Positions 1 to 6,590 of a stretch of 15,172 nucleotides of DNA are shown piece after piece. The stretch covers positions 1 to 15,172 of the forward strand of contig JAJYRW010000015.1 of NCBI GenBank assembly GCA_021793895.1, in the 5' to 3' direction. Origin of the DNA: Actinomycetes bacterium (GTDB taxonomy: Bacteria; Actinomycetota; Actinomycetes; Actinomycetales; JAJYRW01). The translations under genes and the position numbers were made by a program. The notes beneath the pieces are model-generated. The model saw only the letters and a program-made list of their open reading frames with translations, made no database searches and had not been told where the DNA came from. How positions within the stretch are numbered: the first letter of the stretch is position 1; every line of letters begins with the position of its first letter.

Positions 1-183
1 GAGTGTGGACTTTCCCGACCCGCTTGGTCCCATTACGGCGAGCACTTCACCCGGGTTGACGTCAACATTGACGCCGCCCAGAGCCTGGGTTTGACCAAAC
101 GCCAGCGCGAGATCATTGCCGGTGATGCGCGGAATCGGCTGGTTCGAGCGGGCGCTGAGCGGATCTGTGGTGGACGGTTTCAT
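1..183 (-). CDS. ABC transporter ATP-binding protein, N-terminal part (runs off window)
   Basis: Only the first 61 codons are present, read leftward from an ATG at 183-181. The Walker A motif GPSGSGKST lies at residues 52-60, preceded by the typical A-loop/strand region (NDLALAFG at 23-30, then PGEVLAVMG). This is a nucleotide-binding domain that would bind and hydrolyse ATP at the inner face of the membrane. The spacing of Walker A from the start, with a 20-residue polar leader, resembles NBDs of LolD/MacB-type or drug-exporter systems, but the subfamily cannot be fixed without the rest. The start overlaps the stop of the PadR gene (ATGA), so the two are almost certainly one translationally coupled operon. 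Known precedent: PadR-ABC pairs usually control drug or peptide exporters. The permease would lie to the left of the window. Confidence 0.9.
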   Translation of the reverse strand, partial: MKPSTTDPLSARSNQPIPRITGNDLALAFGQTQALGGVNVDVNPGEVLAVMGPSGSGKSTL

Positions 184-710
184 TTCGTTTTCTCCAGTGC
201 GGTTTTCCAGCGGTCCAGGCGTTGGCCCGCCACATCAATCCATTCCAGATCGGCTTTGAGGTGGGCAGTTTCGAAGTCGGCTGCCAGTTGCGTGGGTAAA
301 TCAGCGCTGCGGCGCAAGCGCGCAAGTTCGCGCATGCGGGTGAGATAAACGGAGCGCTGGGCGTCGAGGATTTCGGCTGCTGGGCGGCCAGATACCAGCG
401 CGAGCGTTACTTTGACGAACAGTTCGCTGGGAGCGGCAGGCCGGACGGGCTCGGCCTGGTAAAGCCACTCTTCGAGTTCGGTGATGCCAGATTCGGTGAT
501 TGCATAGTTGCGCCGGTCGGGGCCTTCGCCCGATTCGAAGGCAACGGTGTGGGCCAGTCCGTCGCGCTCCAGGCGCGCCAGTGTCGCGTAAATCTGACCG
601 TATTTGACATCGCGAGCGGAGCCAAAATGGGAGTCATAAGCAGTTTTTAGGGAATATCCGTGGGCAGGGGCGGGTTCGAGCAGCCCAAGGAGCGTGTGGC
701 GAAGTGACAT
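180..710 (-). CDS. PadR family transcriptional regulator
   Basis: A 176-residue protein. The N-terminal winged helix (residues about 1-80) has the PadR hallmarks: the opening LRHTLLGLLEPAPAHGYSL, the segment VKYGQIYATLARLERDGL, and a wing with GPDRRNYAITESG. The C-terminal half is a helical dimerisation region (PadR subfamily with a vinculin-like helix, residues about 90-170). PadR proteins are ligand-responsive repressors, often of neighbouring multidrug ABC exporters. It is followed by an overlapping ABC ATPase start (TGA at 182-180 inside ATGA), which supports that role. The ATG at 710-708 has no Shine-Dalgarno, but a TATAGT hexamer ends 7 nt before it, so the mRNA is probably leaderless. 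The inverted repeat at 720-736 suggests autorepression. The ligand is unknown. Confidence 0.93.
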   Translation of the reverse strand: MSLRHTLLGLLEPAPAHGYSLKTAYDSHFGSARDVKYGQIYATLARLERDGLAHTVAFESGEGPDRRNYAITESGITELEEWLYQAEPVRPAAPSELFVKVTLALVSGRPAAEILDAQRSVYLTRMRELARLRRSADLPTQLAADFETAHLKADLEWIDVAGQRLDRWKTALEKTK

Positions 711-750
711 GACGGCGACTATACACCCGGTGAATACTCTGGGTGAATAG
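711..750 (-). promoter_or_regulatory. padR promoter with overlapping candidate operator
   Basis: On the minus strand a -10 like TATAGT (723-718) ends 7 nt before the padR ATG. A -35 like TTCACC (747-742) sits 18 bp further upstream. A 17-bp near-perfect palindrome (TATACACCCGGTGAATA on the plus strand, 720-736, one mismatched pair) covers the -10. Its half-site GGTGAATA recurs directly at 742-749, 13 bp away. The layout fits a repressor that blocks its own leaderless promoter. The sequence is not the classical PadR ATGT-N8-ACAT operator, so assignment to the PadR protein is inference. Confidence 0.55.
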
Positions 751-797
751 TTTGCCGTTGGCGTGTTGAAAATCGCGGAGTGAGCTCTGGGTGCCGC

Positions 798-845
798 GCT
801 TAGCCGTCTTTACGAATCTGGCGGGCTTAGCCGTCTTTACGAATC
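798..845. repeat. Two 21-bp direct repeats, 27-bp period
   Basis: The same 21 bases, starting GCTTAGCCGTCTTTACG on the plus strand, occur at 798-818 and 825-845 with a 6-bp spacer. They lie just downstream of the minus-strand lipoprotein gene. The last codons of that gene (860-873, plus-strand GCCTAATCGTCTTT) match the first 14 bases of the repeat with three differences, so the repeats look like decayed copies of the gene's 3' end. No hairpin or T-run is visible, so I do not call a terminator. Confidence 0.8.
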
Positions 846-861
846 GGCCCTATTTTGGCGC

Positions 862-1413
862 CTAATCGTCTTTGTCATCCCCGTTGTCGTCGGTATCACT
901 GTCGCCATCGCCGTCGCCTTGGTCTCCGTCTTCATCGGCGCCGTTTTCATCACCATCGCCATTGACTTCAGCGCCATTGACCAGGAAATTTACGTCTTTA
1001 CCTTCGACGCGCACCTCAGTAATTTCGCCACCCTCTTTCCGCGGCGGCAACTCAACTATGGAGGCCCAAGGGACCATATCTGCGGTGCAGGCTTGATCCC
1101 CGTAGTCGCTAGTAATTGCGAGCACGATCGTGCTGGAGCCGGCCCACGAGACACTCGTTGGAACTGTGGGGCAGGCCGAGCTACCCCAGGTCACCAGCGT
1201 TAGTTCGGCCGGATACGCATCGGGGCGCACATCAACAATCATTTCCTCTTCTTCAGGCAGCGGGAAGCCGAGATTGTCCTCATCGGCCCGCGCGCCCGAT
1301 GTGGCAATTGACTCCGGGTGCGGATCTGCTGCTTTTTCGTTACTTTCGCCAGCGCAGGCAGCTAAAACGATCGCGCTGGCTAGAACAAATGGCATGGCAA
1401 ATATTCGACGCAC
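862..1413 (-). CDS. Hypothetical lipoprotein with acidic Asp/Gly-rich C-terminal tail
   Basis: A 183-residue protein starting at GTG (1413-1411), with AAGGAG at 1423-1418 just upstream. An RR-containing N-terminus, a hydrophobic stretch and a lipobox LAAC with Cys20 mark it as a lipoprotein anchored on the outer face of the membrane. After a polar linker there is a compact region of about 90 residues with two cysteines (SSACPTVPTS and GDQACTADM) that could form a disulfide. The last 33 residues (151-183) are low complexity: 15 Asp and 2 Glu mixed with Gly and Asn, with no basic residue until a single Lys near the end. Such a tail could bind divalent cations or wall polymers, but that is inference. 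I do not recognise the family. It is monocistronic, divergent from the methyltransferase gene. Confidence 0.78.
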   Translation of the reverse strand: MRRIFAMPFVLASAIVLAACAGESNEKAADPHPESIATSGARADEDNLGFPLPEEEEMIVDVRPDAYPAELTLVTWGSSACPTVPTSVSWAGSSTIVLAITSDYGDQACTADMVPWASIVELPPRKEGGEITEVRVEGKDVNFLVNGAEVNGDGDENGADEDGDQGDGDGDSDTDDNGDDKDD

Positions 1414-1832
1414 ATTACTCCTTCAAGTCTGCCTCCAAGGTAGAACATTCCCCCAAGCCGCGCGCATCGAGCAACCGCTTTTCGGCGCGAACTTCGACTA
1501 TCGCCCCGACTGCATGCACCGCCCCCCTTGACATCATGATTAACTTACGTCAATCTCAATCACATTCACTCACACCGCGATGAGAAGGGAGAAGCAGTGC
1601 CCGGTCTGATATCGACCCCTCGTGCTGCTGTCTACATTCGTGCCCAGATTGTCGCTGGCTGTTGTCGCCTTTGAAATTCGAGTGTTAATTCCGCGCTAAT
1701 TCGCGGGTGTTGATCCCGCTCTTTTCTCGATTTTTCCCTCGGCCCGGTCGTGTTTTGCCGCGTGCTCTTCCTGTGATTTGCCGCCCGGCTGGGCTTATTA
1801 ATGCGGTTTTTACCGCTTTAGGACGACGACAC
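1414..1832. other. Intergenic region between divergent lipoprotein and methyltransferase genes
   Basis: About 420 bp with no convincing gene; the ORFs crossing it are antisense or lack coding character. Structures seen: an imperfect inverted repeat TGACATCA (1529-1536) / TTACGTCA (1545-1552), within which TTGACA (1528-1533) could be a plus-strand -35; a 13-bp direct repeat with two mismatches (1682-1694 GTGTTAATTCCGC and 1707-1719 GTGTTGATCCCGC, 25-bp period); and a small hairpin GCGGT-TTTT-ACCGC (1803-1816) directly before the methyltransferase ribosome binding site. Promoters for both flanking genes should lie here, but I cannot fix them confidently. Confidence 0.5.
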
Positions 1833-2711
1833 ATGCTTCATGAGATTAAGTTCACCTCCCAAAAAACTCAGGCTGAGATTAACCGCGAGTGGGATGTGAT
1901 CGTGCCAGCCCGCGATGCCCAACAGCGGGCGGGAGACGTTTCTTTCTTACAAGTTTTACGCCCGTGGATTGGGGCAGCGGTTAATGGCGCGAAACGAATT
2001 TTGGACGTGGGCTGCGGCTCAGGCCGATTGACCCAGACGCTGCGTTTGGCCGGTGCGCGAGGAGCGCGCGCCTCGAATGGAGCTCAAGCCGCACGCCAGT
2101 CAGATGACGATCCCCTAGCGGACGATTTGGCTAACCTAGCGGCAGATTTGGATAACCCAGCGGGCGATTTGGGCAACAGGGATGAAACCCGCCAATCGCA
2201 AACTGTTCACGTTGTGGGTGTGGACCCGAGTCCGAAATCCATCGCGCTGGCTCGAGCATCAAACCCGCACGAGACCTATCACGTGGGAACCCTGGAGAGT
2301 TTTGCCGCCCAAAATCCTTCGCAGCGCTTCGATTTAGCGGTTGCCAACATGGTGCTAATGGACGCGCCAGATTTAGACGGCTTACTCAAAGGCGTAGCGC
2401 GCTTGGTCCCCGGTGGGCGGTTTGTCGCCACAATTGCGCATCCAGCATTTTGGCCGCTCTATTTGGGCTATGCCGGCAAAGAATCATTCAGCTACGGCAA
2501 TGAAACATTCATTGAGGCGCCCTACGTGGTCAATAACCGAAGTTTCAAATCGGCTACGACTCACATCCATCGCCCGGTTTCTCGCTATATATCGGCGTTC
2601 ACCCAGGCGGGAATGGTGATAACTCGGATGGAGGAGTTGCGGGGAACGGAGCCCCGCTCCGTTTTCCCATTCCCACGATTCCTGGCGATCGAGGCGCGCG
2701 TGGATTCTTAG
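1833..2711 (+). CDS. Class I SAM-dependent methyltransferase with internal repeat insert
   Basis: A 292-residue protein. The start chosen is ATG 1833 with AGGA at 1820-1823. The frame is open 126 bp further upstream, but that part reads as Pro/Arg-rich non-coding sequence. SAM-binding motif I is LDVGCGSGRL (Asp58, Gly60, Gly62, Gly64), the acidic residue after strand 2 is Asp131 (VVGVDPSPKSI), motif post-II is FDLAVANMVLMDAPDLDG and motif post-III is LVPGGRFVATIAHPAFWP. The C-terminal part with TTHIHRPVSRYISAF is shared by a common group of small-molecule methyltransferases (Methyltransf_11/25 type); the substrate is unknown. The distance from motif I to Asp131 is about 45 residues longer than normal. 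The extra segment is Ala/Asp-rich and contains three 7-residue repeats. Codon use is somewhat richer in A/T-ending codons than the neighbours. Confidence 0.85.
   Translation: MLHEIKFTSQKTQAEINREWDVIVPARDAQQRAGDVSFLQVLRPWIGAAVNGAKRILDVGCGSGRLTQTLRLAGARGARASNGAQAARQSDDDPLADDLANLAADLDNPAGDLGNRDETRQSQTVHVVGVDPSPKSIALARASNPHETYHVGTLESFAAQNPSQRFDLAVANMVLMDAPDLDGLLKGVARLVPGGRFVATIAHPAFWPLYLGYAGKESFSYGNETFIEAPYVVNNRSFKSATTHIHRPVSRYISAFTQAGMVITRMEELRGTEPRSVFPFPRFLAIEARVDS
2118..2180 (+). repeat. Three in-frame 21-bp tandem repeats inside the methyltransferase gene
   Basis: Copies at 2118-2138, 2139-2159 and 2160-2180 are codon-aligned and encode ADDLANL, AADLDNP and AGDLGNR (pattern A-x-D-L-x-N-x). 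They sit in the surface loop between motif I and the acidic strand-2 motif of the methyltransferase fold. They look like a slippage or duplication expansion that kept frame. Confidence 0.85.
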
Positions 2712-2731
2712 CAGCGCGCGTGTATTTTCCC

Positions 2732-2828
2732 GGTGCGAGTCGGCCTTGGGGTGCGAGTCGGCGGCGCCGGGCGGCGCGCGGCGGACCTGGGCGGTGCGAG
2801 GCGGCCCTGGGGTGCGAGTCGCGGCGCT
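2732..2828. repeat. 18-bp repeat family with core GGTGCGAG
   Basis: Units start at 2732, 2750, 2793 and 2811, each opening GGTGCGAGTCGG or a close variant, arranged as two pairs with 18-bp spacing. Copies 2732-2749 and 2793-2810 differ at two positions. Degenerate relatives (GTCCGAGTT) continue to about 2870. Non-coding and convergent, so possibly a slippage-grown array with no function, or a transcription-end or nucleoid-protein site. Confidence 0.65.
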
Positions 2829-2992
2829 TAGTGGTCCGAGTTTGCATCTAGCCGTCCGAGTTGCGGCACTCGTTGGTCCGCGTCCGCGGCGCACGAGCCG
2901 ACACTGAATTCCTGGTGTGTGGCCATTTGCCTGCATGGTGCAACTCTGGCTACACGGGAGGATTCGCGCCGCCAAACGCGCACGAAACCGGA

Positions 2993-3082
2993 CGCCAAGA
3001 CCCGGCACCAGACCCGGGCGCCAAGACCCGGCACCAGACCCGGGGCGCCAAGACCCCGGCGTCAAACCCGGCACCAGACCCA
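2993..3082. repeat. 26-bp GC-rich tandem repeat
   Basis: Two identical 26-bp units (2993-3018 and 3019-3044; unit begins CGCCAAGACCCGGCACCAGA) are followed by degenerate third and fourth partial units with a one-base insertion (3046-3082). The array ends about 12 bp before the TetR stop codon on the opposite strand. Because the unit is not a multiple of three and one copy has an indel, protein coding is unlikely. Confidence 0.8.
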
Positions 3083-3094
3083 GCACCGCGCCCG

Positions 3095-3757
3095 CTACGG
3101 CTCAATCGGCTCCAAGAGCTGTTGTAACACCGCCGGCATTGTCTTCAAGACGATGTCGTGGGTGGCAATCGCTGGATCTTCGGCCCCGCGCAAGATCATT
3201 TCGCGCATCGCTTGCTTGCCCTGGGCCAGTACGAGATCTGTTACCAGGAGCGGGTCGATGCGAAAGCGCAATCCCAGTGTGGCGGCCGTCGCAACAAGCA
3301 CTTCGGATAGCTCGGTGCGAAAGAGGGCTTCATTGGCTAAAAATTCGGGCGCCGCCGCTGGATCACGCAGCGCCAGGAGTTCAAACTCGCTGTGAATGAG
3401 CGTCCAAGTCCGGTCATCGGGTAGGGCGCTGAAAATTTCCTGAATGACCTCAGCGAGGAAGCCGCTTTCGAGGGTGGCGCGCCCGGTTCCCAGATCCGAG
3501 TTGCGCGCAATAGCCGCGCGCAGTCGGTCTAGCTGCACCTCGATTTCGCGGCGCATCATTGCAAAAAACAGCTCGTTTTTGCTCGCGAAGTTCGAGTAGA
3601 AAGCCCCGCGCGTATAGCCGGCCGCCTCGGCAATGGCTTCGATCGACACCGCGTGCACGCCCTGGCTGGCAAATAATTTATGTGCGGCGTCCATTAAACG
3701 CTCACGCGTGCGCTGCCGCCGCGCTGTTGCCGGTACTTCGCTGATGGTTTCTCCCAT
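3095..3757 (-). CDS. TetR/AcrR family transcriptional regulator
   Basis: A 220-residue protein. The N-terminal DNA-binding domain covers residues about 14-60: RERLMDAAHKLFASQG, then VSIEAIAEAAGYTRGAFYSNFASKNELF, the classic TetR helix-turn-helix with the YxNFxSKxEL ending. The remainder is an all-helical ligand and dimer domain. ATG 3757-3755 has AAGGAG 9 nt upstream (good Shine-Dalgarno). It is divergent from the MMPL-YhgE operon, and three palindromes sit in the 109-bp gap. Known TetR behaviour therefore makes it the likely repressor of both itself and the transporter operon, derepressed by an exported lipid or drug-like ligand. The ligand is not deducible. Confidence 0.95.
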   Translation of the reverse strand: MGETISEVPATARRQRTRERLMDAAHKLFASQGVHAVSIEAIAEAAGYTRGAFYSNFASKNELFFAMMRREIEVQLDRLRAAIARNSDLGTGRATLESGFLAEVIQEIFSALPDDRTWTLIHSEFELLALRDPAAAPEFLANEALFRTELSEVLVATAATLGLRFRIDPLLVTDLVLAQGKQAMREMILRGAEDPAIATHDIVLKTMPAVLQQLLEPIEP

Positions 3758-3784
3758 TGAATGGATCTCCTTGGGGAAGTTTGC

Positions 3785-3834
3785 GATACAAAATTGTATC
3801 CCATACAGTTGCGTATCGGATACAACACTGTATC
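3785..3834. promoter_or_regulatory. Triple palindromic operator array for the TetR regulator
   Basis: Three 16-bp sites begin at 3785, 3802 and 3819, an exact 17-bp period: GATACAAAATTGTATC, CATACAGTTGCGTATC and GATACAACACTGTATC. The outer two have perfect GATACA/TGTATC arms; the middle one is degenerate. They occupy the centre of the tetR-MMPL gap. A possible tetR -10 (TACAAT on the minus strand, 3798-3793) lies inside the first site. A possible MMPL -10 (TATTTA, 3843-3848) lies just after the third. Binding would shut both directions. The assignment to the adjacent TetR protein is inference from position and symmetry. Confidence 0.8.
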
Positions 3835-3866
3835 GACGTTCTTATTTAATTTTTTCGGGAGATCGT

Positions 3867-6590
3867 GTGTCATCTGCGCTCTATTCCCTAGGACGCTGGG
3901 CGGCCCGTTCGCGCGCCAAAGTCTTCGTCGGGTGGCTGGCCCTACTAGTTCTGTTGGGCGGGCTCGCGGCCCTGTTTGGCGACGGAATGGACGACGGAGT
4001 TTCAATTCCCGGAACCGAATCGCAAGAGGCCCTCGACACGCTGGAAGCCACGTTCCCGCAGGTCAGCGGCGCATCCGCGCAGATGATCGTGGTCGCCCCC
4101 GAGGGTGAAACCGTCCACGATTCCGATGTCACCGATCCGATAACCGATGCGGTAGCCGAGCTGGAAAACATCGACTCGGTCGCCCAAGCTGCCTCCCCGT
4201 TTGACGAAATGCTGGGCGAGGGCGCCATAAGTGATGATGAAAGCGCCGCCATCATCAACATTCAGATGGACGCCGCATTCACCGATATCAGCGACTCGGT
4301 AAAAGATGAACTCTCCAACGTGGCCGCCGACCTGGACGCTGCTTTGCCCGAGGCGGCACAATCTGCCCTGGGTGGCGAACTCTTTAGCAACGAGTTCCCG
4401 GGCTTGAGCGCATCGGAGTTGCTCGGCGTCGCAGTTGCCATGATCGTGCTGATCATTACGCTTGGCTCCTTTATCGCCGCAGGAATGCCCCTGCTGAACG
4501 CCCTGGTCGGCGTGGGAATCTCCACACTGCTGATTTTTGCGGCGACGGCATTTGGCCAAATCAACTCCACCACCCCCATGCTTTCCCTCATGCTCGGCCT
4601 GGCCGTCGGAATTGACTACGCACTGTTCATCGTCGCCCGCCATCAAGACCAGCTGCGCAGCGGTGTCGAACTGGAAGAATCTATTGGCCGAGCCGTGGCA
4701 ACGGCCGGCTCCGCCGTGGTTTTTGCCGGACTTACGGTCATGATCGCCCTACTGGGTCTGGGCGTGGCCGGAATTCCGTTCCTGACCACGATGGGTATTG
4801 CAGCATCAGCAGCAGTTGGCATTGCCGTGTTGGTTTCCATCACGCTGTTGCCCGCGCTGTTGGGGGCGGCCGGAATGAAAATTGCCCCCGGCCGCAACTC
4901 GAAAAAATCAAAGTCCACCCAACCCCGGCCCTCCCGGTCGGCTGGCTTCTTCCGCGGCTGGGTCCGCGCCGCCACGCGTCGGCCCATTTTGACAATTATT
5001 GCGGTGCTGGCCGTCGTGGGTATCGCCGCGTTCCCCGCCCTGCACTTGCGCTTGGCGCTGCCCGACGCGTCCTCGCTGGCATCTGACGACCCGGCGCGCG
5101 TTACCTATGACCTGGTAGATGAACACTTTGGTCCCGGCTTTAATGGCCCCCTCATCGTCACCGGTTCGCTCATTACCAGCGATGACCCGGTTGGCTTAAT
5201 CGAATCGGTTGCCGATGAAATCGAGACCCTCGACGGGGTGGCCGACATTCCGCTGGCCACGCCGAATGAAACCGCTGACACCGGCATCATCCAGGTCGTT
5301 CCCACCGGCGCGCCGGATTCGCAAGCAACCAAAGATCTCGTCAATGATTTGCGCGAAATGCAGCCGCGCATCTTGGCTGAGCACCATTTTGACTTGTCTG
5401 TAACCGGCTTCACCGCCGTCGGGATTGACGTTTCCGACAAGCTCGGCGATGCGCTGTTGCCATTTGCGATCGTTGTTGTGGGGTTGTCACTTATTTTGCT
5501 GACGATGGTATTTCGCTCCATCGCCGTTCCCATCAAAGCAACGCTGGGCTATCTACTTAGTGTGGGCGCGGCCTTTGGCGTGGTTGCCCTCGTCTTTGAA
5601 GACGGCTTCATGGCAACGATTTTGAACCTGGCGCGCCTGGGACCGGTCATCAGTTTCATGCCCATTGTTGTCATGGGTGTTCTTTTTGGCCTGGCGATGG
5701 ACTATCAGGTCTTCCTGGTTTCGCGCATTCGCGAGGATTACGTCCACACCCGCGACGCGCGCCGCAGCATCGAAACCGGGTTTGTTTCCACCGCCAAAGT
5801 GGTTACCGCCGCGGCCGTGATCATGGTGGCAGTCTTCCTAGCTTTCGTCCCCGAGGGCGATACCAACATCAAACCCATCGCACTGGGACTGGCTGTGGGC
5901 GTATTTGTGGATGCCTTCTTGGTGCGCATGACCCTCGTACCAGCCGTCCTGCAATTACTGGGGGATCGCGCCTGGTGGATTCCCGCCTGGCTCGATAAGG
6001 CCATGCCCTCCTTTGATGTGGAGGGTGAGGGCATCACCCACGAACTGGAACTGCGCCAGTGGCCCGCCCCCGATAACACCGACCTGGTAGTGGCCGAAGG
6101 GCTCACACTTATCGACCCGCAAGACCCCGCCAGCACCATCTACCGCGACGTGAACCTGGCCATCCCGCAGGCCAGCCACGCGCGCGTTTACGCCAAAAAC
6201 TCCGAACAACTCAGCGCGCTGCTGCTCACAATTTCGGGCCGGCTGGAACCCACCGGCGGCAAACTCAAAACCTGCGGCTATGTCCTGCCCACCCGCTCCC
6301 GCGCCGTCCGCTCCCGCGTCGGTTACCTCTACCTGCCCCAGGCCGGCTTGACCGGTTTGCGTCAGCTTTTGCGCGAATCACCACGGGCCCTGATTTTGGA
6401 CGGCGCCGATGACCTTGATCAATACACCGCCGCCCAGGTGCAGCGTGAGTTGGCGCAGCAAACCGCCTTGCCGGCCCTGATCGTGGGCACCGTCACCGGA
6501 GCAGCCCAAGCCATGTGGCCGGAGAATCTGCCGGTGCGAGATGCCGTCCTTAATTATGAAGACCTTTCTTTGCAAGCGAGCCTGACATGA
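3867..6590 (+). CDS. MMPL/RND-type transporter fused to a degenerate ABC-ATPase-like domain
   Basis: A 907-residue protein. GTG 3867 is chosen because CGGGAG (3856-3861) precedes it; the frame stays open upstream only across the operators and antisense tetR. TM1 is at about 15-35 (VFVGWLALLVLLGGLAALF). There are two extracytoplasmic loops and two MMPL membrane bundles with the proton-relay Asp-Tyr pairs D250-Y251 (GLAVGIDYALFIVAR) and D612-Y613 (GLAMDYQVFLVSR). This is a proton-driven exporter of lipids or hydrophobic compounds by family knowledge. Residues about 739-900 look like an ABC nucleotide-binding domain: LVVAEGLTLIDPQ, a YRDVNLAIPQASHARVYA core strand and a Walker-B-like ALILDGADDLD. 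But Walker A is replaced by AKNSEQLS (776-783), no LSGGQ is seen, Gly846 replaces the catalytic Glu and the H-loop His is absent. It is coupled by ATGA to the YhgE gene. Confidence 0.9.
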   Translation: MSSALYSLGRWAARSRAKVFVGWLALLVLLGGLAALFGDGMDDGVSIPGTESQEALDTLEATFPQVSGASAQMIVVAPEGETVHDSDVTDPITDAVAELENIDSVAQAASPFDEMLGEGAISDDESAAIINIQMDAAFTDISDSVKDELSNVAADLDAALPEAAQSALGGELFSNEFPGLSASELLGVAVAMIVLIITLGSFIAAGMPLLNALVGVGISTLLIFAATAFGQINSTTPMLSLMLGLAVGIDYALFIVARHQDQLRSGVELEESIGRAVATAGSAVVFAGLTVMIALLGLGVAGIPFLTTMGIAASAAVGIAVLVSITLLPALLGAAGMKIAPGRNSKKSKSTQPRPSRSAGFFRGWVRAATRRPILTIIAVLAVVGIAAFPALHLRLALPDASSLASDDPARVTYDLVDEHFGPGFNGPLIVTGSLITSDDPVGLIESVADEIETLDGVADIPLATPNETADTGIIQVVPTGAPDSQATKDLVNDLREMQPRILAEHHFDLSVTGFTAVGIDVSDKLGDALLPFAIVVVGLSLILLTMVFRSIAVPIKATLGYLLSVGAAFGVVALVFEDGFMATILNLARLGPVISFMPIVVMGVLFGLAMDYQVFLVSRIREDYVHTRDARRSIETGFVSTAKVVTAAAVIMVAVFLAFVPEGDTNIKPIALGLAVGVFVDAFLVRMTLVPAVLQLLGDRAWWIPAWLDKAMPSFDVEGEGITHELELRQWPAPDNTDLVVAEGLTLIDPQDPASTIYRDVNLAIPQASHARVYAKNSEQLSALLLTISGRLEPTGGKLKTCGYVLPTRSRAVRSRVGYLYLPQAGLTGLRQLLRESPRALILDGADDLDQYTAAQVQRELAQQTALPALIVGTVTGAAQAMWPENLPVRDAVLNYEDLSLQASLT

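Larger units (their letters stand above)
2712..3094. other. Repeat-rich, gene-free convergent intergenic region
   Basis: About 380 bp between the stop of the methyltransferase and the stop of the TetR gene. Open frames here are Pro/Arg/Gly-rich artefacts of GC-rich repeats and lack start or ribosome-site support. It holds two tandem repeat families (2732-2828 and 2993-3082), described separately. Between them, 2829-2990 contains further degenerate GTCCGAG/GTGCGAG-like words and nothing else I can name. No clear rho-independent terminator with a T-run was found. Confidence 0.6.

Noticed and set aside
1116..1583. 155-residue plus-strand open frame
   Set aside because: It is largely antisense to the lipoprotein gene, whose signal peptide, lipobox and Shine-Dalgarno are clear; the plus-strand translation has no recognisable features.
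1803..1816. GCGGT-TTTT-ACCGC hairpin as a terminator
   Set aside because: The stem is only 5 bp, followed by three Ts, and it sits immediately before the ribosome site of the methyltransferase gene, with no upstream plus-strand gene to terminate.
2732..3082. CRISPR-like array
   Set aside because: The repeats are directly tandem or nearly so, GC-rich, without unique spacers of regular length, and no cas genes are present.
2484..3086. 200-residue minus-strand open frame rich in Pro, Gly and Arg with repeats
   Set aside because: It runs antisense through the methyltransferase gene and over non-coding tandem repeats. The periodic protein is a product of the GC-rich repeats, with no ribosome site and no family resemblance.
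3633..3866. Upstream extension of the MMPL reading frame
   Set aside because: It crosses antisense tetR, the tetR start and the three operators. GTG 3867 has a Shine-Dalgarno and begins where MMPL-like sequence begins.
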